From NCBI GenBank assembly GCA_028564675.1, contig JAOVVO010000116.1, positions 91,602 through 155,601 on the forward strand: 64,000 bases of DNA, in the 5' to 3' direction. Both the position numbers and the translations under genes were made by a program. The stretch's first letter is position 1. The number at the start of each line of letters is the position of its first letter. Below the pieces are notes generated by a model. It was not told the DNA's origin, searched no databases, and saw only the letters and a list, made by a program, of their open reading frames with translations. The DNA comes from Onchocerca lupi. Lineage: Eukaryota; Nematoda; Chromadorea; Rhabditida; Onchocercidae. Positions 12,312 to 25,129 of the stretch are shown here, piece by piece.

Positions 12312-15300
12312 ATGTTGAGAGATGTTGATGAAATACCGGACAATGTTTGTGGGGTCATCGGAAATCGATATGTGATCGCAGGACCTGTTGATGAGCCAAT
12401 CGAGAAAGCATTCATGTATTTCCATTTGTACGACAGTGATCCAAAAGGCGACAAAAAACAAGTTGCAGTAATCGTCGATATTCTAATTATTGCAGCAAGT
12501 TTGGGCCAGATCGGCAAAAGCTCTCTAGCAGTAGCAGTAGACATTCTGGATTATAATTATACAAATAAAACCAATTCTACTAAATCAAGTTTCTTGGCAA
12601 AACTTTCTTTGATTCACACAATAAATTATATGAATCGATCGATAATCAATAATTGATTAAAACAATTAATGAATCTGGAATCTGCGAAATAAGCATTCAA
12701 AAAAATAAAACAGAAAGCTAACAAGTCTTATTTAAGAAAATTGAACAAACATATTTTTTAGCCGTTATATGCGATGATTGGAAGACATGCAGAATCCCGT
12801 GGACCGATACATATGTCCATCAAAGTTTTGGAAAAAGTTAGGGGTAGAAGCATACATTTTCCAGAGATTATTCAACGCGGGAAAATTGAAAAAGTTCAGT
12901 TTCTGCATCTCAATTCCCATTTTACAGAAGAAATTATCAAGCGTGACTTACAGAAATCATTTTTTTTTCTCCAACTATTTTCTTGATTCTAATAAATTTC
13001 CGCAGCCAACCGCACAAATAGCAAACATTATACAAATCATCATTGAGTATCTAAAAGTATTCCAAAAAATTCGTATTTTTTTACAGTCTCTTCCTTCCTT
13101 CGCTCTTATTTAGATGCTGAAACATATCCTACATATATGCAGTATAAATTTAAATTTAACAAATGAAAAATTCAAAAGAAAAAATTGAATAAACATTGCT
13201 AGATTGGATAAGTAAAAGTTTACATTAAGATTGATTATTTCTATTTCTGAAATCATCCAAATTCAAGCATTCACTAGTGAGATTTTAAATAGTTATTTTT
13301 TAATGATTATTACACTTCAGTATTATTCAACTGTTATAAGTGAATTCATCAGGAGATGAATATCTGGAGCCTAGATGATATGATAACAGCTGAAAACTAT
13401 GATATGATTACAGCTTTATTTCGGAAAAGAAGGAGGGCAAGAAGCGGAGCATGATCCGGAATACGGTGGTAGACCGTTTGCAATTGTCAAATACGATGCT
13501 ACACCGGTTTCGATGCTAACTGTTTTATCACCAAAAACGTGATTTTTCCTTTTAATTTCACTAATATGCGATAATTGATTGTTATAAGTGATAAGTTAAC
13601 AAAGCTATCTTCAAATTCCATGATAACATAAATGATAATTTGATACGTTATTTTGAAGTAACCTGAAATTAATGCAAAAGTATGCATAACTTTCCTAACA
13701 CTCTCTTAATCCACTAGTTTTTAAACTTTAGTATCTATTCAAAGATTCAATAAATTTTGAAAATTTGGTTTAAAGTTCGAAAATAAAATTTGAGATTTTT
13801 GCCTTCTTTCCTAAAAAATAATTCAGTTTAAATTTTCAATTAATAAGATTTCAAACTTTATATTTGCTTCATTCTTATTTCATTTTTACCGCAAAAATCT
13901 TTCTTTCAAATGCGGCATTCTTTAAATTCAAACAAATTCATGTTTGGGATTTTCGGAAACATTTTGCGTAGAACTTTGCCCTACACGTAACATCTAATAT
14001 TGTTGGCTAGAATATATTATAATAATGAGAAAAAAGTTATGAGAAAATGGATTTTCTTCTCAACCATATTAAAGTAATTGATGAATAGATTTGACTTCAA
14101 AATTTATGAATTAATGGTAAGAAATAAAAGATTTCATTTAAAAAATTAAGTAATGGTAGAAACAAATTAAGATAGAAACAAATAAATTCACTTTTGTAAA
14201 AATTGTACTTTTGTTTGAAAATATTTCATACATATCTTAAACACTAAATTATATAAATTGCTTGTCATTTTCAAAAGTCTATTGTGTTTCCAAAAAAAAA
14301 AAAAAAATTAATTAATTAATTTAAATGCTAAATCCAATCTTAAAAAATAAATAAATTTAAAAGCCGAATTCAATTTTAACAAATGACCTTATCTAAACAG
14401 CATACAAAAATTTTTTTTTTATAAAATTCGTGTGTTGTAAAATTTTCTTATTTCAAAATATTTGTTAATTCATGAAAAGCTTTCACAATTTATGTTTATG
14501 TATTTCCAACTTATTCCAACCTCAATTTTTATTCCAATTATTTCCAACTTCTGTCATATATTTCCAACATACTCGAGAACGGACTACATAATTGAGACGA
14601 GAATTTTGACAGAACAAGTTGTAACATTCATTTTATTTATTCAAAACTTTTATTCATTTATTTTAAAATTCACTTTATAGTCAGTCTATGCAGAAGAAAA
14701 GAAGCATTCTTACAAAAAACATACAAAAGTTTTTTTTTTTTTAGGACAGTACCATCGATATTGGCTCTGATGATCGGTCTTGGATGTGTTCGAGCATTAG
14801 CAGCATTGAATCGGGCTGGTTTTGTGCATCGTTTTGTATCGCCCTTTAATTTTGCAATCACAAAGCCATTAACGAAGAGGAATATTCTCGAGAAAATGAT
14901 TATCATCGATTTCAGTGCCGTTTTACCCTGGCCATGCAAGTAAATACTATCTTTAATCACTCTAGGAAATACATCACTGATAAGCTGATAAATGATGCAA
15001 TCATGATACATGAAAAAAACTTGAAGATATCTAGTAATTTGTAATCAAATAAATTTTTTTTTCGAAAGTTTCGAATTTTAGGCCACGTCCTTTTGTACCA
15101 TTCATTGGTTCCTATCGGTATAGCTCTGTAAGAGCACATTGGGGACGTGAACAAGGCCCTTCAGATGATATCATATCAGTAATATATATGGTCGCTGAAA
15201 TGTTACACGGAAAGTATGCTTTTTCAGCATCTATGAAGATGATAAGATTATCAAAAATAGATTTTGTATTCTCAGAAAACCATACTCATACCAGATATAT

Positions 15301-15970
15301 AAAGCATTCAAAACAAGATCCAAAAATAAATGCCTAAAAAATATCTGATAATCTATTTTGTGCTTTTTTGACTTTTTTCTAGAAGCTACGGACTGCCCTT
15401 TTTGATGTATTATGCTTAATAATTTATTGCATGTAATCAAGTTCAAAGCAAGATTCTTGCAATTTAAAAATTTGAAACAATTTTGGCAAAATTTCAGATT
15501 ACCATGGCGATCGTTAAACGATGATTATGATCGAATTTGCTATTTTAAAACATATTTTTACAAAACAAATGCTTTTAAAAAATTGCCACGTCAATTAAGA
15601 CAAATTTATCGGTCCGTTCTTTATTTGGTCAATTGTTGCTCTTTGAGAATTTAAAACTTGCACTGCTTAAGATAGAACTTTGTAAATATCAAAAATAACG
15701 AGGAATTCCTCAAGAGAAATAAAAATCAGGAAGGAATTTTATTATAAAAAACAAATTCCATTGCAATGTTTCAGATTTCGAATGAGCGAGGATGTTTCCA
15801 AAAATTCGAAATTTCCATTTCAAATCTTAAATTCCGATATTTATAGGGAAATGCTTTCGAAGACAGGTTCAGCAACCGTCGATTTTAAATTTATTATTGA
15901 ATTATTCAAAAAAGCGATCGATAATAGGGATCACAATAATAAATTTCAAATACCGGAATGGCTTCATTGA
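12312..15970 (+). CDS. casein-kinase-1/TTBK-like pseudokinase (six exons)
   Basis: Exons: 12312-12461, 12762-12942, 14750-14939, 15082-15213, 15498-15611, 15775-15970; phases agree and give about 320 residues. The layout follows the CK1/TTBK kinase fold: IGNRYVI at the N-lobe start, LYAMI where VAMK is expected, then IKVLEK and a RGKIEKVQF segment. ALAALNRAGFVHRFVSPFNF is the catalytic-loop region, MIIIDFS the DFG region, SYRYSSVRAHWGREQGPSDD the activation segment, and GKLPW and LPRQLRQIYR the C-lobe. The glycine loop is absent (GPVDEP), the ATP lysine is Ile, HRD is HRF, and the catalytic-loop Lys is Ser. The loop Asn and the DFG Asp remain. A catalytically dead scaffold or regulator is inferred. 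The donor of exon 5 is the least certain junction. A poly(A) signal AATAAA lies at 16068-16073. Confidence 0.82.
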
Positions 15971-18490
15971 AGAATTCATTTAAGAACTGTCTATTTCCTA
16001 TAACAATTATTATAAATTTTTGTTACAAATGAAATGTAATTATGCATAACATTTCGAATATTGTTATAATAAAACTAAAGTTACTCCATTTTCGATTTAT
16101 CACTGAGAAGAATTTCTTTATTAGAAAGATTAACTAAGAAGGAAAATTCGAGGAATCCTTACAGAACAATTGAATTGAAGGAATTTTCTGAGATCGGATA
16201 CAGGATAATTCTGCCGCAGATTCAATCCTCTCTGCTGCAGATTCGATGCAGGATAATTCTGCTGCAGATTCAATCCTATTAATCGATTTCTGATATTAGA
16301 AGCCTGATGCCAAACAAGAATACAAAATAACTAACTATCAGATTAAATCTAGAAGTCTTGCCATGTTGCATTTTAGCAATTCTGAAGAAAAATCAACTAT
16401 TTGTTCTGATAAATAGCAAATGTCCGAATTTAATTTCGGATATGTTTCGGTTTATTCAATTGAAAAGAAAGAAAAATTCAGATGTAATTAATCAAATTAC
16501 GATACAATTTTCCCATTTACATAATAATTTATTAATAAACTTCAAAATGCACCGCTAATAAAGGAATCTCTTGTGTTTCATCTTAGAAACTGTATCATCG
16601 TGATCAATCATGGTGATTATTATGTTCAAAATTGAATTTTAATTGATCTACTTTAGAAAAAATCATGGAATAATTTAATATAATCAAAATTTAATTATTG
16701 GGAATAAACGATAGATAAATGTGGTTACTAAAGCAGAATTAATATTTTTCAAGTGATAGTTGCATAGTATCCAGCAATGAATTGATATTGCATCTGGCTT
16801 GAACTTCATGTATTGATGAGATCAAAATTTTCTTAAGAACTTCAGTAAGAAATGTCGCAAGAATATATTATCAAATTGATCATTTGAAGCTGTTCCAAAT
16901 TCTTTGAATGGGTTGAATTATTAGTAATTCACAATTCAAAGCCATTAATTCCATACATTTTTAGAAAAAATATTTGCTGAAATAAATTTTGCTGCAGTAT
17001 TTGCTTGAGAAATTTCGAAATTATAACTAATTCCAGATTGATAAAATTGTTTGATTAAGGTGTATTTCTCAATGCTCATGGAAAATTAAAAATGTAACAT
17101 ACATCTTTAACTTCTAAAACATTGACCAAATTATCTTGATTGATAGTAGCTAAATCATTAGCATGAACAATTTTGCTGCAATTATGAAACAAAATGTGAA
17201 TAAAAGATTAGGCAGTACTAGATTTGCGAAATATTTATTTAAAATTGCTAAAGCTCTGTATAAATCCATCCGAGATCATGGCTTCTACTATTATACACAA
17301 TTTGGAACTTGCTTGAAGATTCTGGAAATACATGAATACCAGATTCATTATCACTTCCTACCAAAAAATATTATATTTTAAAGGCTAAGTTATCACTTTA
17401 TTGTGAAATAAATGTATAAGTTATATTTTAAAAGAGACGAAGTTAAAGATGCAAGTCACATTATTCCATTGTTTACCCATCAAGAGAAAAATAAATTATA
17501 AACGATAAGTTTTTCAAGGCAGTGAAAAATGTTTTAAAAAAAGAGTAGAAAATGGTTCGATTTACTTCATATATAGTCACTTAAACTCAAATATTCCTCT
17601 GGTTCAAAGGTAAAACATCCAGTCACGTTAATTATATGTAGTATGATACTAAATGACAGAATCAGTTCTTCATCTACAAGTCATTACTGCAAAAATACAA
17701 CTATAAAAATGAAAAATCAACGTGACCCAATTAAAAAGATAATCAATAAGCATTAAATACTTACTCACTGCAACTGCAAGTCTTTGGAATAACCAAAATA
17801 TTTGAAAAACACTTCTGTTATATAATTTTGAGATTGAAATATTTTGTTCGCTATCACTTATTTGCTACTTCATTTGTCGAATAATAAAGAAATTTATCAA
17901 CATCAATCAATATATACAAAATTGATTTTCTATGAGGCAGTAAAAAAAAAGCATTGAAAAATAGAAAAGATCTCGTTAAAGCTTGAAGAAAGTAGAAGTT
18001 GAAAAATTTCAAAAATGTTTCTACCTTCACATCTCCGCCTCCTCCCATGACAAGAAATGTGATATTTGCTGCAAAATTTTTGAGGCATATTATAGCAAAA
18101 TTTTGAACAGCAATTTTTTCATTCCACAAGTAATTTTCAGTGACAGTTTATAAGATAATTTCAGACATGAAGGACAGAAGATTTTAAAAAGATCAAGAAA
18201 TCAATCAACAAACAAGAAATCCTTCGGATGAACTACATTTGGCAAGCAAATTCTTCTCACTTAGTAAATTTCTGATATGCACAGATATCAAGAATACATT
18301 TCACATAAGAAATTAAGATATACTCCACGAGAATGGAACATAATTTGATAAGAATATATAGAGATCGATTACTGATATTCAAAACAATAATACAACAAAA
18401 CACCAATTTTTATAATAGTCATAATTTGTTTGCTTAAAAGAGACATTTTGCTATCAATCAGGAATTTAACCATATATTGCTTCCCAAAAG
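15971..18490. other. intergenic region between convergent genes
   Basis: The pseudokinase (plus) and the RMI1 homologue (minus) converge here. The first 100 bases are the probable pseudokinase 3' UTR with AATAAA at 16068. A short imperfect repeat containing CAGGATAATTCTG and CTGCAGATTC lies at 16201-16276, with a period near 48 bp. The longest open frames (16358-16558, 17163-17381, 17854-18129 minus) show no domain or splice support. Confidence 0.45.
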
Positions 18491-21400
18491 TTATCTAATC
18501 AGACTAAACTTCTGAGCGTATGTATCAATTTTGTAAATTATGGGTGTTAAACCACCGGGTGGAAAGAATTCAACTTCCCAAATTAAATCTAATCTACGCA
18601 TTACTTGTCCAGCGCTTTTTATCCGGAGCGAGCCTTCTTTTCGCCGCGCTGGATCTTTACTTGCGCGAGCATCCTAAAAACAATTTTTCGAATTTAGCTT
18701 TTGAACATTAGTTTTGAAACATTGATTTAATTTTAAAAATTTAATAAGAAACTGTAATCCTCATGGAGAAGAGAGTAATAAAAGATAAAAGGAAAACAAG
18801 AATACGCGTGTAACGCATCGTTTCAGATAAACAGAAATTTTGAGTTGTAAAGACAGAAAACACTAAATAAATAGAATAATTTACGAAATAAAACATCTGA
18901 CCAAAATAAAATGACTTCTTTTTTTAATGATCAAAATCGATTGACCAATGAAGAATGAGGGCAAACACGTAGAAAGACAGATATATTGATTACGACTGAA
19001 TAAAAATTAAATGTCTAAATCTGAAAAAAATAAATAAATAAAATTTCAAAATATCAAAAGAACTAACTAATGCCTCTTCTGGAGTCCAACCAATCAGTTC
19101 TACAAGGAATTTATGTGATACGAGGCACGTTAAGCACTCATAACTTTCATCGCTTAGCGTCACAGTCAATGTCCATAATCTATCTTCATTTAAATGTAAT
19201 GGCTCCAATGGCTTTGTTCCCATGATAGCCTGGAAAAAGAAGAAATTATCATGTATATGATTAATATTTATTTACAATCGAAAAAAAAAGTGGAAAAGAA
19301 AAATGCAGAGATTACCATAATTTCGTAATACAAGCTGCAGTGAAGTAGCCGTAATACAAGCTACAGCCCACCATGATCTTGGAAAAAATCTCAACTTAAA
19401 TAAATTTATTTAATTTATCTATTGATTAGATTCGAAATAATTTAAGATAATTTACAGTCATTCAAAATGTTTGACATAAATGCTAAAACAATCTATATTA
19501 TTAATATGTAATTCAAATCAGATTCCATAATGGAACGGTTAAATAAAATCAAAAACTGTATTTGAAGTTGCTTAGCAACTGTTTTGATTTTACATCAAAA
19601 GTGAAGAAATAATAAATCAGAGATATTTAAATAATCAATCCACTCACAGCCAGTATTTTACGCTTTGGACCAACGGCAAACCGCATTGCCCGCAATGCTG
19701 TCGAAATCGATTCAATTCCAAGCCTTTTGTAAGCAGCTATAACTGGATCATCAATCAATTTAGGTGTAACGGGTAAGTCAGTTTTTCCCGAACTATCTGC
19801 AAAATAAAAGAAATTAATCTAATATATGGGAGCTTCAAAATACTTGCATCAAAAGAAAAATGTTTCAAGTCCAATGCAAGATTGAAGATATAGCAGCAAA
19901 TGCCTATCCACATAAATTATCATTTCTCGGATTTGTAAAAGTTCACATTGAAATAGTCATTAAAAAAAATAGCACTATTCAGGATTATAACAATCCGGCC
20001 TTCTCTTTTCAAACAGCAGCATCTTTAACTGAGACCTTTTTCAGTTATTTCCTTGGTAGATGCTGGCATTTCGAGCACGATAACATCAGCATCATCATCA
20101 ACCATTTCTCTGCAAAACTATTCATAGTTTAAAAAAGGAAAACTTATTCGATAAGTGAAAAATTTTCGCATATGAGATTTTGAATATTATATAGTCCAAT
20201 TTTTATAAGAATGAGGCGAAAGACAACTCAAAAAACTTAAAGATGATTTCTTTTCAGAAAATCTTTCTCAGGTTTCAGATTTTAGATTTCAACGAGATCG
20301 CTGATGTAATTAACCAAGAATTTGATTTTTAAATACGGAGAAGATAATAATTTATTGTTTCCATTTATTTCTTGCAATCATATAATTACCAAATTTTTCC
20401 CATTTATTCACTTCACTTTAATGAAACTAGAATTACGAAGTTTTCTTCAGTCCAGATATAAAAATGGTATGGATGATGTAAAAATTCATTTTTTTTTTAA
20501 TATCGAAAAATTTTCAACAAACATTTTTATATGCTTAGCATGTGCATTATGTGATGATAAATTCATTGGGCGCTTCGATATTGATGCAACTGGCGTCCTG
20601 CTATCCGAACTATTCGGACTTTCATTCAGTGAAACATTTATTCGCATCTGAAATGATGAAACTGAAGTATAAAAATTTTGGATTAACTGATCTATAACAC
20701 GCCTAAAATTTCAAATTTAATAATTACCCCAATGTTGTTCATCGACTGCTCAATTCGTGGAGTTCCACTTGCAGTTATTACTTTCCGCCTTGGTGTTTCT
20801 GAAAGCCTGAAATGACATCAAAACTCATCTACGTAAGGTTAAATGCGCAGCCTCTGTAATGAACAAGTAATGCTGTATTTTAATTATGAATTTTGCTTCT
20901 TATTTAATCTGCAAGCTTTTAATTGCTTTACTGCAGAATCCGATTCACCTCAGGAAATAAGATTTTGAATAGGTAGGAAGATATTTTAACATCCAAGCTT
21001 ATTTGAACATGTCATAAGCAAATCATATTTGCATGGAATAAGTAAAGACAAAGACAGGGAGACAAACTTACTAGTAAAAGAAAAGTGCGAATATCATCAA
21101 AAACATTACTGCTTAAAAAAAAGGCAAAAAAAACGGTAATAATAGACAAAATCAAGCTAATCACTTATAATACCAATGAAAAGTTTATATAAGAAAACTG
21201 CAAAAATTAAAATTTTCTTAGAAACTCATAAAATAACTTACGATATTTCACCTGAAAGTGGCTTCACTTTCATTACAGGCTTCATATTCGACTGCGAAAA
21301 AGAAACAATGTTAGCATTTGGAATATCATTACTGCAATTACTTTCTTTCCGTTAACTCATATTTATAATTTGCATTACTTCTATTAAGGGAAACTATTTT

Positions 21401-23471
21401 ATCTCAAATTAATATATTATTTTTCGAAATCATCTATGAAACATTCCCAATTTATCACTATCACCAGAGAGATTTAAACGATAAGTGAACAAAAAACATT
21501 CAGAAATCCATAAACAATGCTTTTTGCTGCATTTTAAAAATAATTAACAATTCCAGTTTTAATAAATAAATTCTTTTCTCCATCAAAATCTAGTGAATGT
21601 TCTAGAGAATGAAAATAACGTTAGTATTACTTTGTTGACTGATACTATAATTTCTTTTTTATAGTTTTTTTTAGAAAATGGAAATAAAAATGTTTGAATT
21701 GAATAAGAAGCAAAGATATTAAAAAGTCGGCTTTATTACAGAATATTCCAGAATATTTCCCCGATTTTTAGAAAAACAGTACATATATCCAAAGAATGGA
21801 GAGCATACAATAGCATACAAGATGTCTCTATGATTAAGTTACTTCTAGTTCTTTAAATAGAGTTTGCATAAACAGATCTTTTAAATTGGAAATTTGACCA
21901 CAGATTTGTCTGAATAAAATGAATTATTCAGAAGCACTAACTGATTCATCTCTTCTCCTGTCTTGGTTAAAGGTATGAAGTTTTGTTTTTGCAATGAGAC
22001 ACCAATATTCAAACGCATCATTATTACTTCAACAGGACGACCAGTTTTCATAAGCAAATCGTCATCACCACCCAATACTATACAATTCAGTTCGGTAAGT
22101 AATAAAATTCCACGTCGAAAACATACGCTGTTTTTCAATAGAATCTTAAATAAGAGAATATATATTACAAAAATTAACACGAGTTCGTTTATTTCTTTAT
22201 TTTAGCAATGATATTATATCGCCGATAAATATGTCATTGTCAGTTTATCAATTTTGGAAATGTTTCGATAACAAAATTTTTCAGTAACTAACACAAATTT
22301 CTGCAATGTACAATCAAAAAATCTACCTTACATCCTGGACATGTTAGGAGAGAAAGAGCATTTAACGGGCTATATTCTATAGCCTTCATTGACAACTGGC
22401 CATCAGTTACTTCCATTAAAAGCATGCGCTTCGGGTTTTGCTGAAAAAAAAAGTGAAAATTTCCGGAAATTCGAGTCAGATCAAAAATTATGATTCAATA
22501 AGCAGCCAGACAATAAATTAAAATCGCTATTAAAGATATCGTTCAAAATATCATTCAATAGCTTCCTAATGTTATATGTTTCAAGAAAAATCACAAATGA
22601 ATCGGAATTAGCTTCAATTTCCTCCAATTTCATTTGAAAACCGGAATTGTCCTCGAATTTTTTCGTCAAATTCCTATATTGTGAATAAAGTGACGTGCCG
22701 ATATCAATAATGGAGTTTATCTAAATGAAAATAACATCCAGATTGTAAAGAAGAGGTAATTTCATAAAAAGATAAAATAAAAGCAAAGTCATAATAGATT
22801 TATGATTTGTTTTCAATTTGTTGCAGGAATTATGTTGCCTTATTAGTTTTTTTTCCAAAAGAAAAAAAAAATTGAGCAAATTATACCTGTATCACGATAT
22901 TACTTCCAAGCATCTTCCATGTCGAACAATTGTCAACTGATAAAGATAACAATGGTTTCGTGGATATTTTGAGATCAGTGTAAAGCCATTGTTCATAAAC
23001 AGCTGACAATAAAGAATCACTGTCAAATGCCTGGAATAATTTGTCAATTTCTCAATTAAAAAAAAAAAGAATTGCACATTTTCATATAATCATATAATAA
23101 CAAAGCGCAACAAAGGGACTTGAAAAAATGAAAAAAAAGAAGATCGGGAAATGTTTCAAGAATAAAAATACTGATTTTATTTTGTCTTTTCAGATGAATT
23201 CAGAAACAAAGTAGGACGTTCATCCTAATTTGTATTCTTAATAACCACTTTCAAACTTTATCCTTTCAGACTGCAATATTTTCTAAAACGACATGTATTG
23301 GTCATGACACGAGGAATTATGAATATTTAAAAAAAATTATCAACTTTTCAACATAAATTAATCTACACTTACTAAGGAATCAAGATATGCCATCACGTTG
23401 GTTAGCCATTCTTCTTGTAATGTGACATTAAGATTATCATTAAAAAAATTCCTGATAACGTCGACATCCAT
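18491..23471 (-). CDS. rmi1: RMI1 homologue, RecQ-mediated genome instability protein 1 (twelve exons)
   Basis: Exons (minus, 5' to 3'): 23373-23471, 22887-23030, 22595-22720, 22327-22440, 21938-22144, 21242-21291, 20728-20806, 20523-20647, 20036-20109, 19648-19796, 19068-19229, 18491-18673; all phases agree, giving 503 residues. Family features: N-terminal helical segment with VYEQWLYTDL, then OB-fold strands (RMLLMEVTDGQLSMKAIEY, FRRGILLLTELNCIVLGG), as in RMI1 proteins that hold topoisomerase III with the BLM helicase to dissolve recombination intermediates. A polar linker (about 231-340) contains VIVL at 324-327 right after DDDAD, a likely SUMO-interacting motif. A C-terminal OB-like region (WTLTVTLSDESYECLTCLV...LVELIGW, 390-503) follows. 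A splice acceptor (TTTTATCAG) a few bases before the ATG could take a spliced leader. The gene name comes from the family; orthology was not tested. Confidence 0.9.
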
Positions 23472-24100
23472 CCATAACAGCTGATAAAATTAGCACCTGA
23501 AAAAATTCTTGAATTGTTTAAAATCTAATATATAAATTTAGCAATACTATAGAAAAAGATTGACATGTTTTAGAAAAGACCAACATTCTATTCACTCAAC
23601 TTGTAAAATTTTTGTTGGAAAAAAAAGCAAAAATACTCGTACTACTATTATTCATACAATACATTAAGTGAGGTTTTTGGCAAAGAAGAAAAATGTACGC
23701 ATTAGCAGTAAAGATAAGATAGAAAGAATATTAAGAATTGATCAAATTAAATGCAAAATTAGTAGTCACAATTCAATAAATTATTCACGTCCATAATTTA
23801 AAAGTCTTTGTCCCATCAGTGATAAATGACAGCTATGAGTAATGTTAATTAAAAACATTTCTAATAAAAGCTATATTTTACCTTCGTAGTATCACATTTC
23901 TAGATAATAATCACAACTACCCAGAAAAAAAAAGAGAAAAGAGTATGAAGACAAAGCCATCCACATAACTAGCTATTAATTAATCAAATTAACCAAACTA
24001 CCAATTGATTAAACTCCAAATTTCATCTATCCCTAACCAAATCTTGATAGTGCAGATTCCACAAAACTTCAAATTTAGCTCCTGCGCCAAACATATGGTT
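23472..24100. other. region upstream of the RMI1 homologue
   Basis: On the minus strand the start codon is preceded within about 30 bases by acceptor-like TTTTTTCAG and TTTTATCAG sequences, possible trans-splicing sites. The remaining AT-rich DNA shows no gene. Confidence 0.35.
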
Positions 24101-24435
24101 CACTGTGCAACTGCTGCATCTCGTATCACTTTAATGCGATGATTAATCAGAAATTCGTTAAATTGATCGAAATCAGAATTTATTAATTTATCCAACGAGC
24201 CTGGTTAGATTCCGATCCATTATTATTGTTGTTGGAACAATTTCTCAAAAAAAATGACAGTTCAAACTTGGCATCCCACAGCCTTTATGTTCAATCATTT
24301 CTACCGGGAGAAATTATGATTACTGAAAGGACAGCCATTAGGCCAATCATTGGTAATCATTCATTAAAGTCTGTTACTTTTTCTCCGCGATTTAATGAAA
24401 GAATAGATGAGAAATATATTTGGACCAACGTTTAG
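24101..24435 (+). CDS. possible small two-exon gene, unrecognised
   Basis: An open frame running to TAG at 24433-24435 encodes a 75-residue peptide of balanced composition (includes LLLLLEQFLKKNDSSN and VTFSPRFNERIDEKYIW). It sits behind an acceptor GGTTAG ending near 24207. A short first exon starting at an ATG near 24102 (MVHCATAAS) with a weak donor CTC|GTATCA would join in phase. No domain is recognised. It does not splice in phase to the membrane-protein exons downstream. It may be chance or a gene remnant. Confidence 0.22.
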
Positions 24436-25116
24436 TTCTATCCTAAAAAATCTTTACTCCGTTAAAATGATTAACTTCCTATTGCATTCAACTTAAACTT
24501 GTTATCGCTATCAGGGGCTATAAGTTATTTTTAGCGCCATGTTTCTGTCTTTAATAAAAGGCTTCACAAATTGGGCCTATCTATTGTTGGCTAATTTTCT
24601 CCATTTTTCTACCACTATATCCTAACAAGTCTTACGATATTGATTACATTTTCGGTGATGACTTTTTCTCTCATCAATGCAACTTGATAATTTATAATTA
24701 TAATCAATAGTTCAAAGACAAATTATTCTACAATAAAGCAAAGGACAAGTTCACATTTCCAAATCTTTTTTACATTTGCATATTGTTCGTAAAAAGCAAT
24801 AAAAAGAAATTTCCATTTAAGAATGCACTATTTTCTACCAAAACATATAGGACAGTGCGCGTTAAAAATATATACCTCTATTCTTTAAGACAATTTGTTC
24901 ATGGATTTTTTCTAAGGTATTATTGAAAGGCCTTATCATGATTTATCAGAAATAAAGACTTGTAAAACTACCAAAAAATATAGGTAAACTTTAGAATCAT
25001 AAGTTCTAAATGAAACTATGACTTCTCCAAGTGCTAGAAGTGAGTACCAATGCATGTAATGGAAATACGGATAAGATCTATTTCATATGGCTGATCTTAA
25101 AAGTGGGGATCTCTAG
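24436..25116. other. AT-rich spacer
   Basis: No supported gene, repeat or RNA was seen in this stretch. Confidence 0.35.
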
Positions 25117-25129
25117 GATCTTTAAACAA

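Noticed and set aside
12943..14744. Pseudokinase junction AA|GCGTGA to GACAGTACC as another GC donor
   Set aside because: A normal GT donor at 12943 with the acceptor GACAG at 14749 gives the correct phase and the expected IIKLPSILAL sequence.
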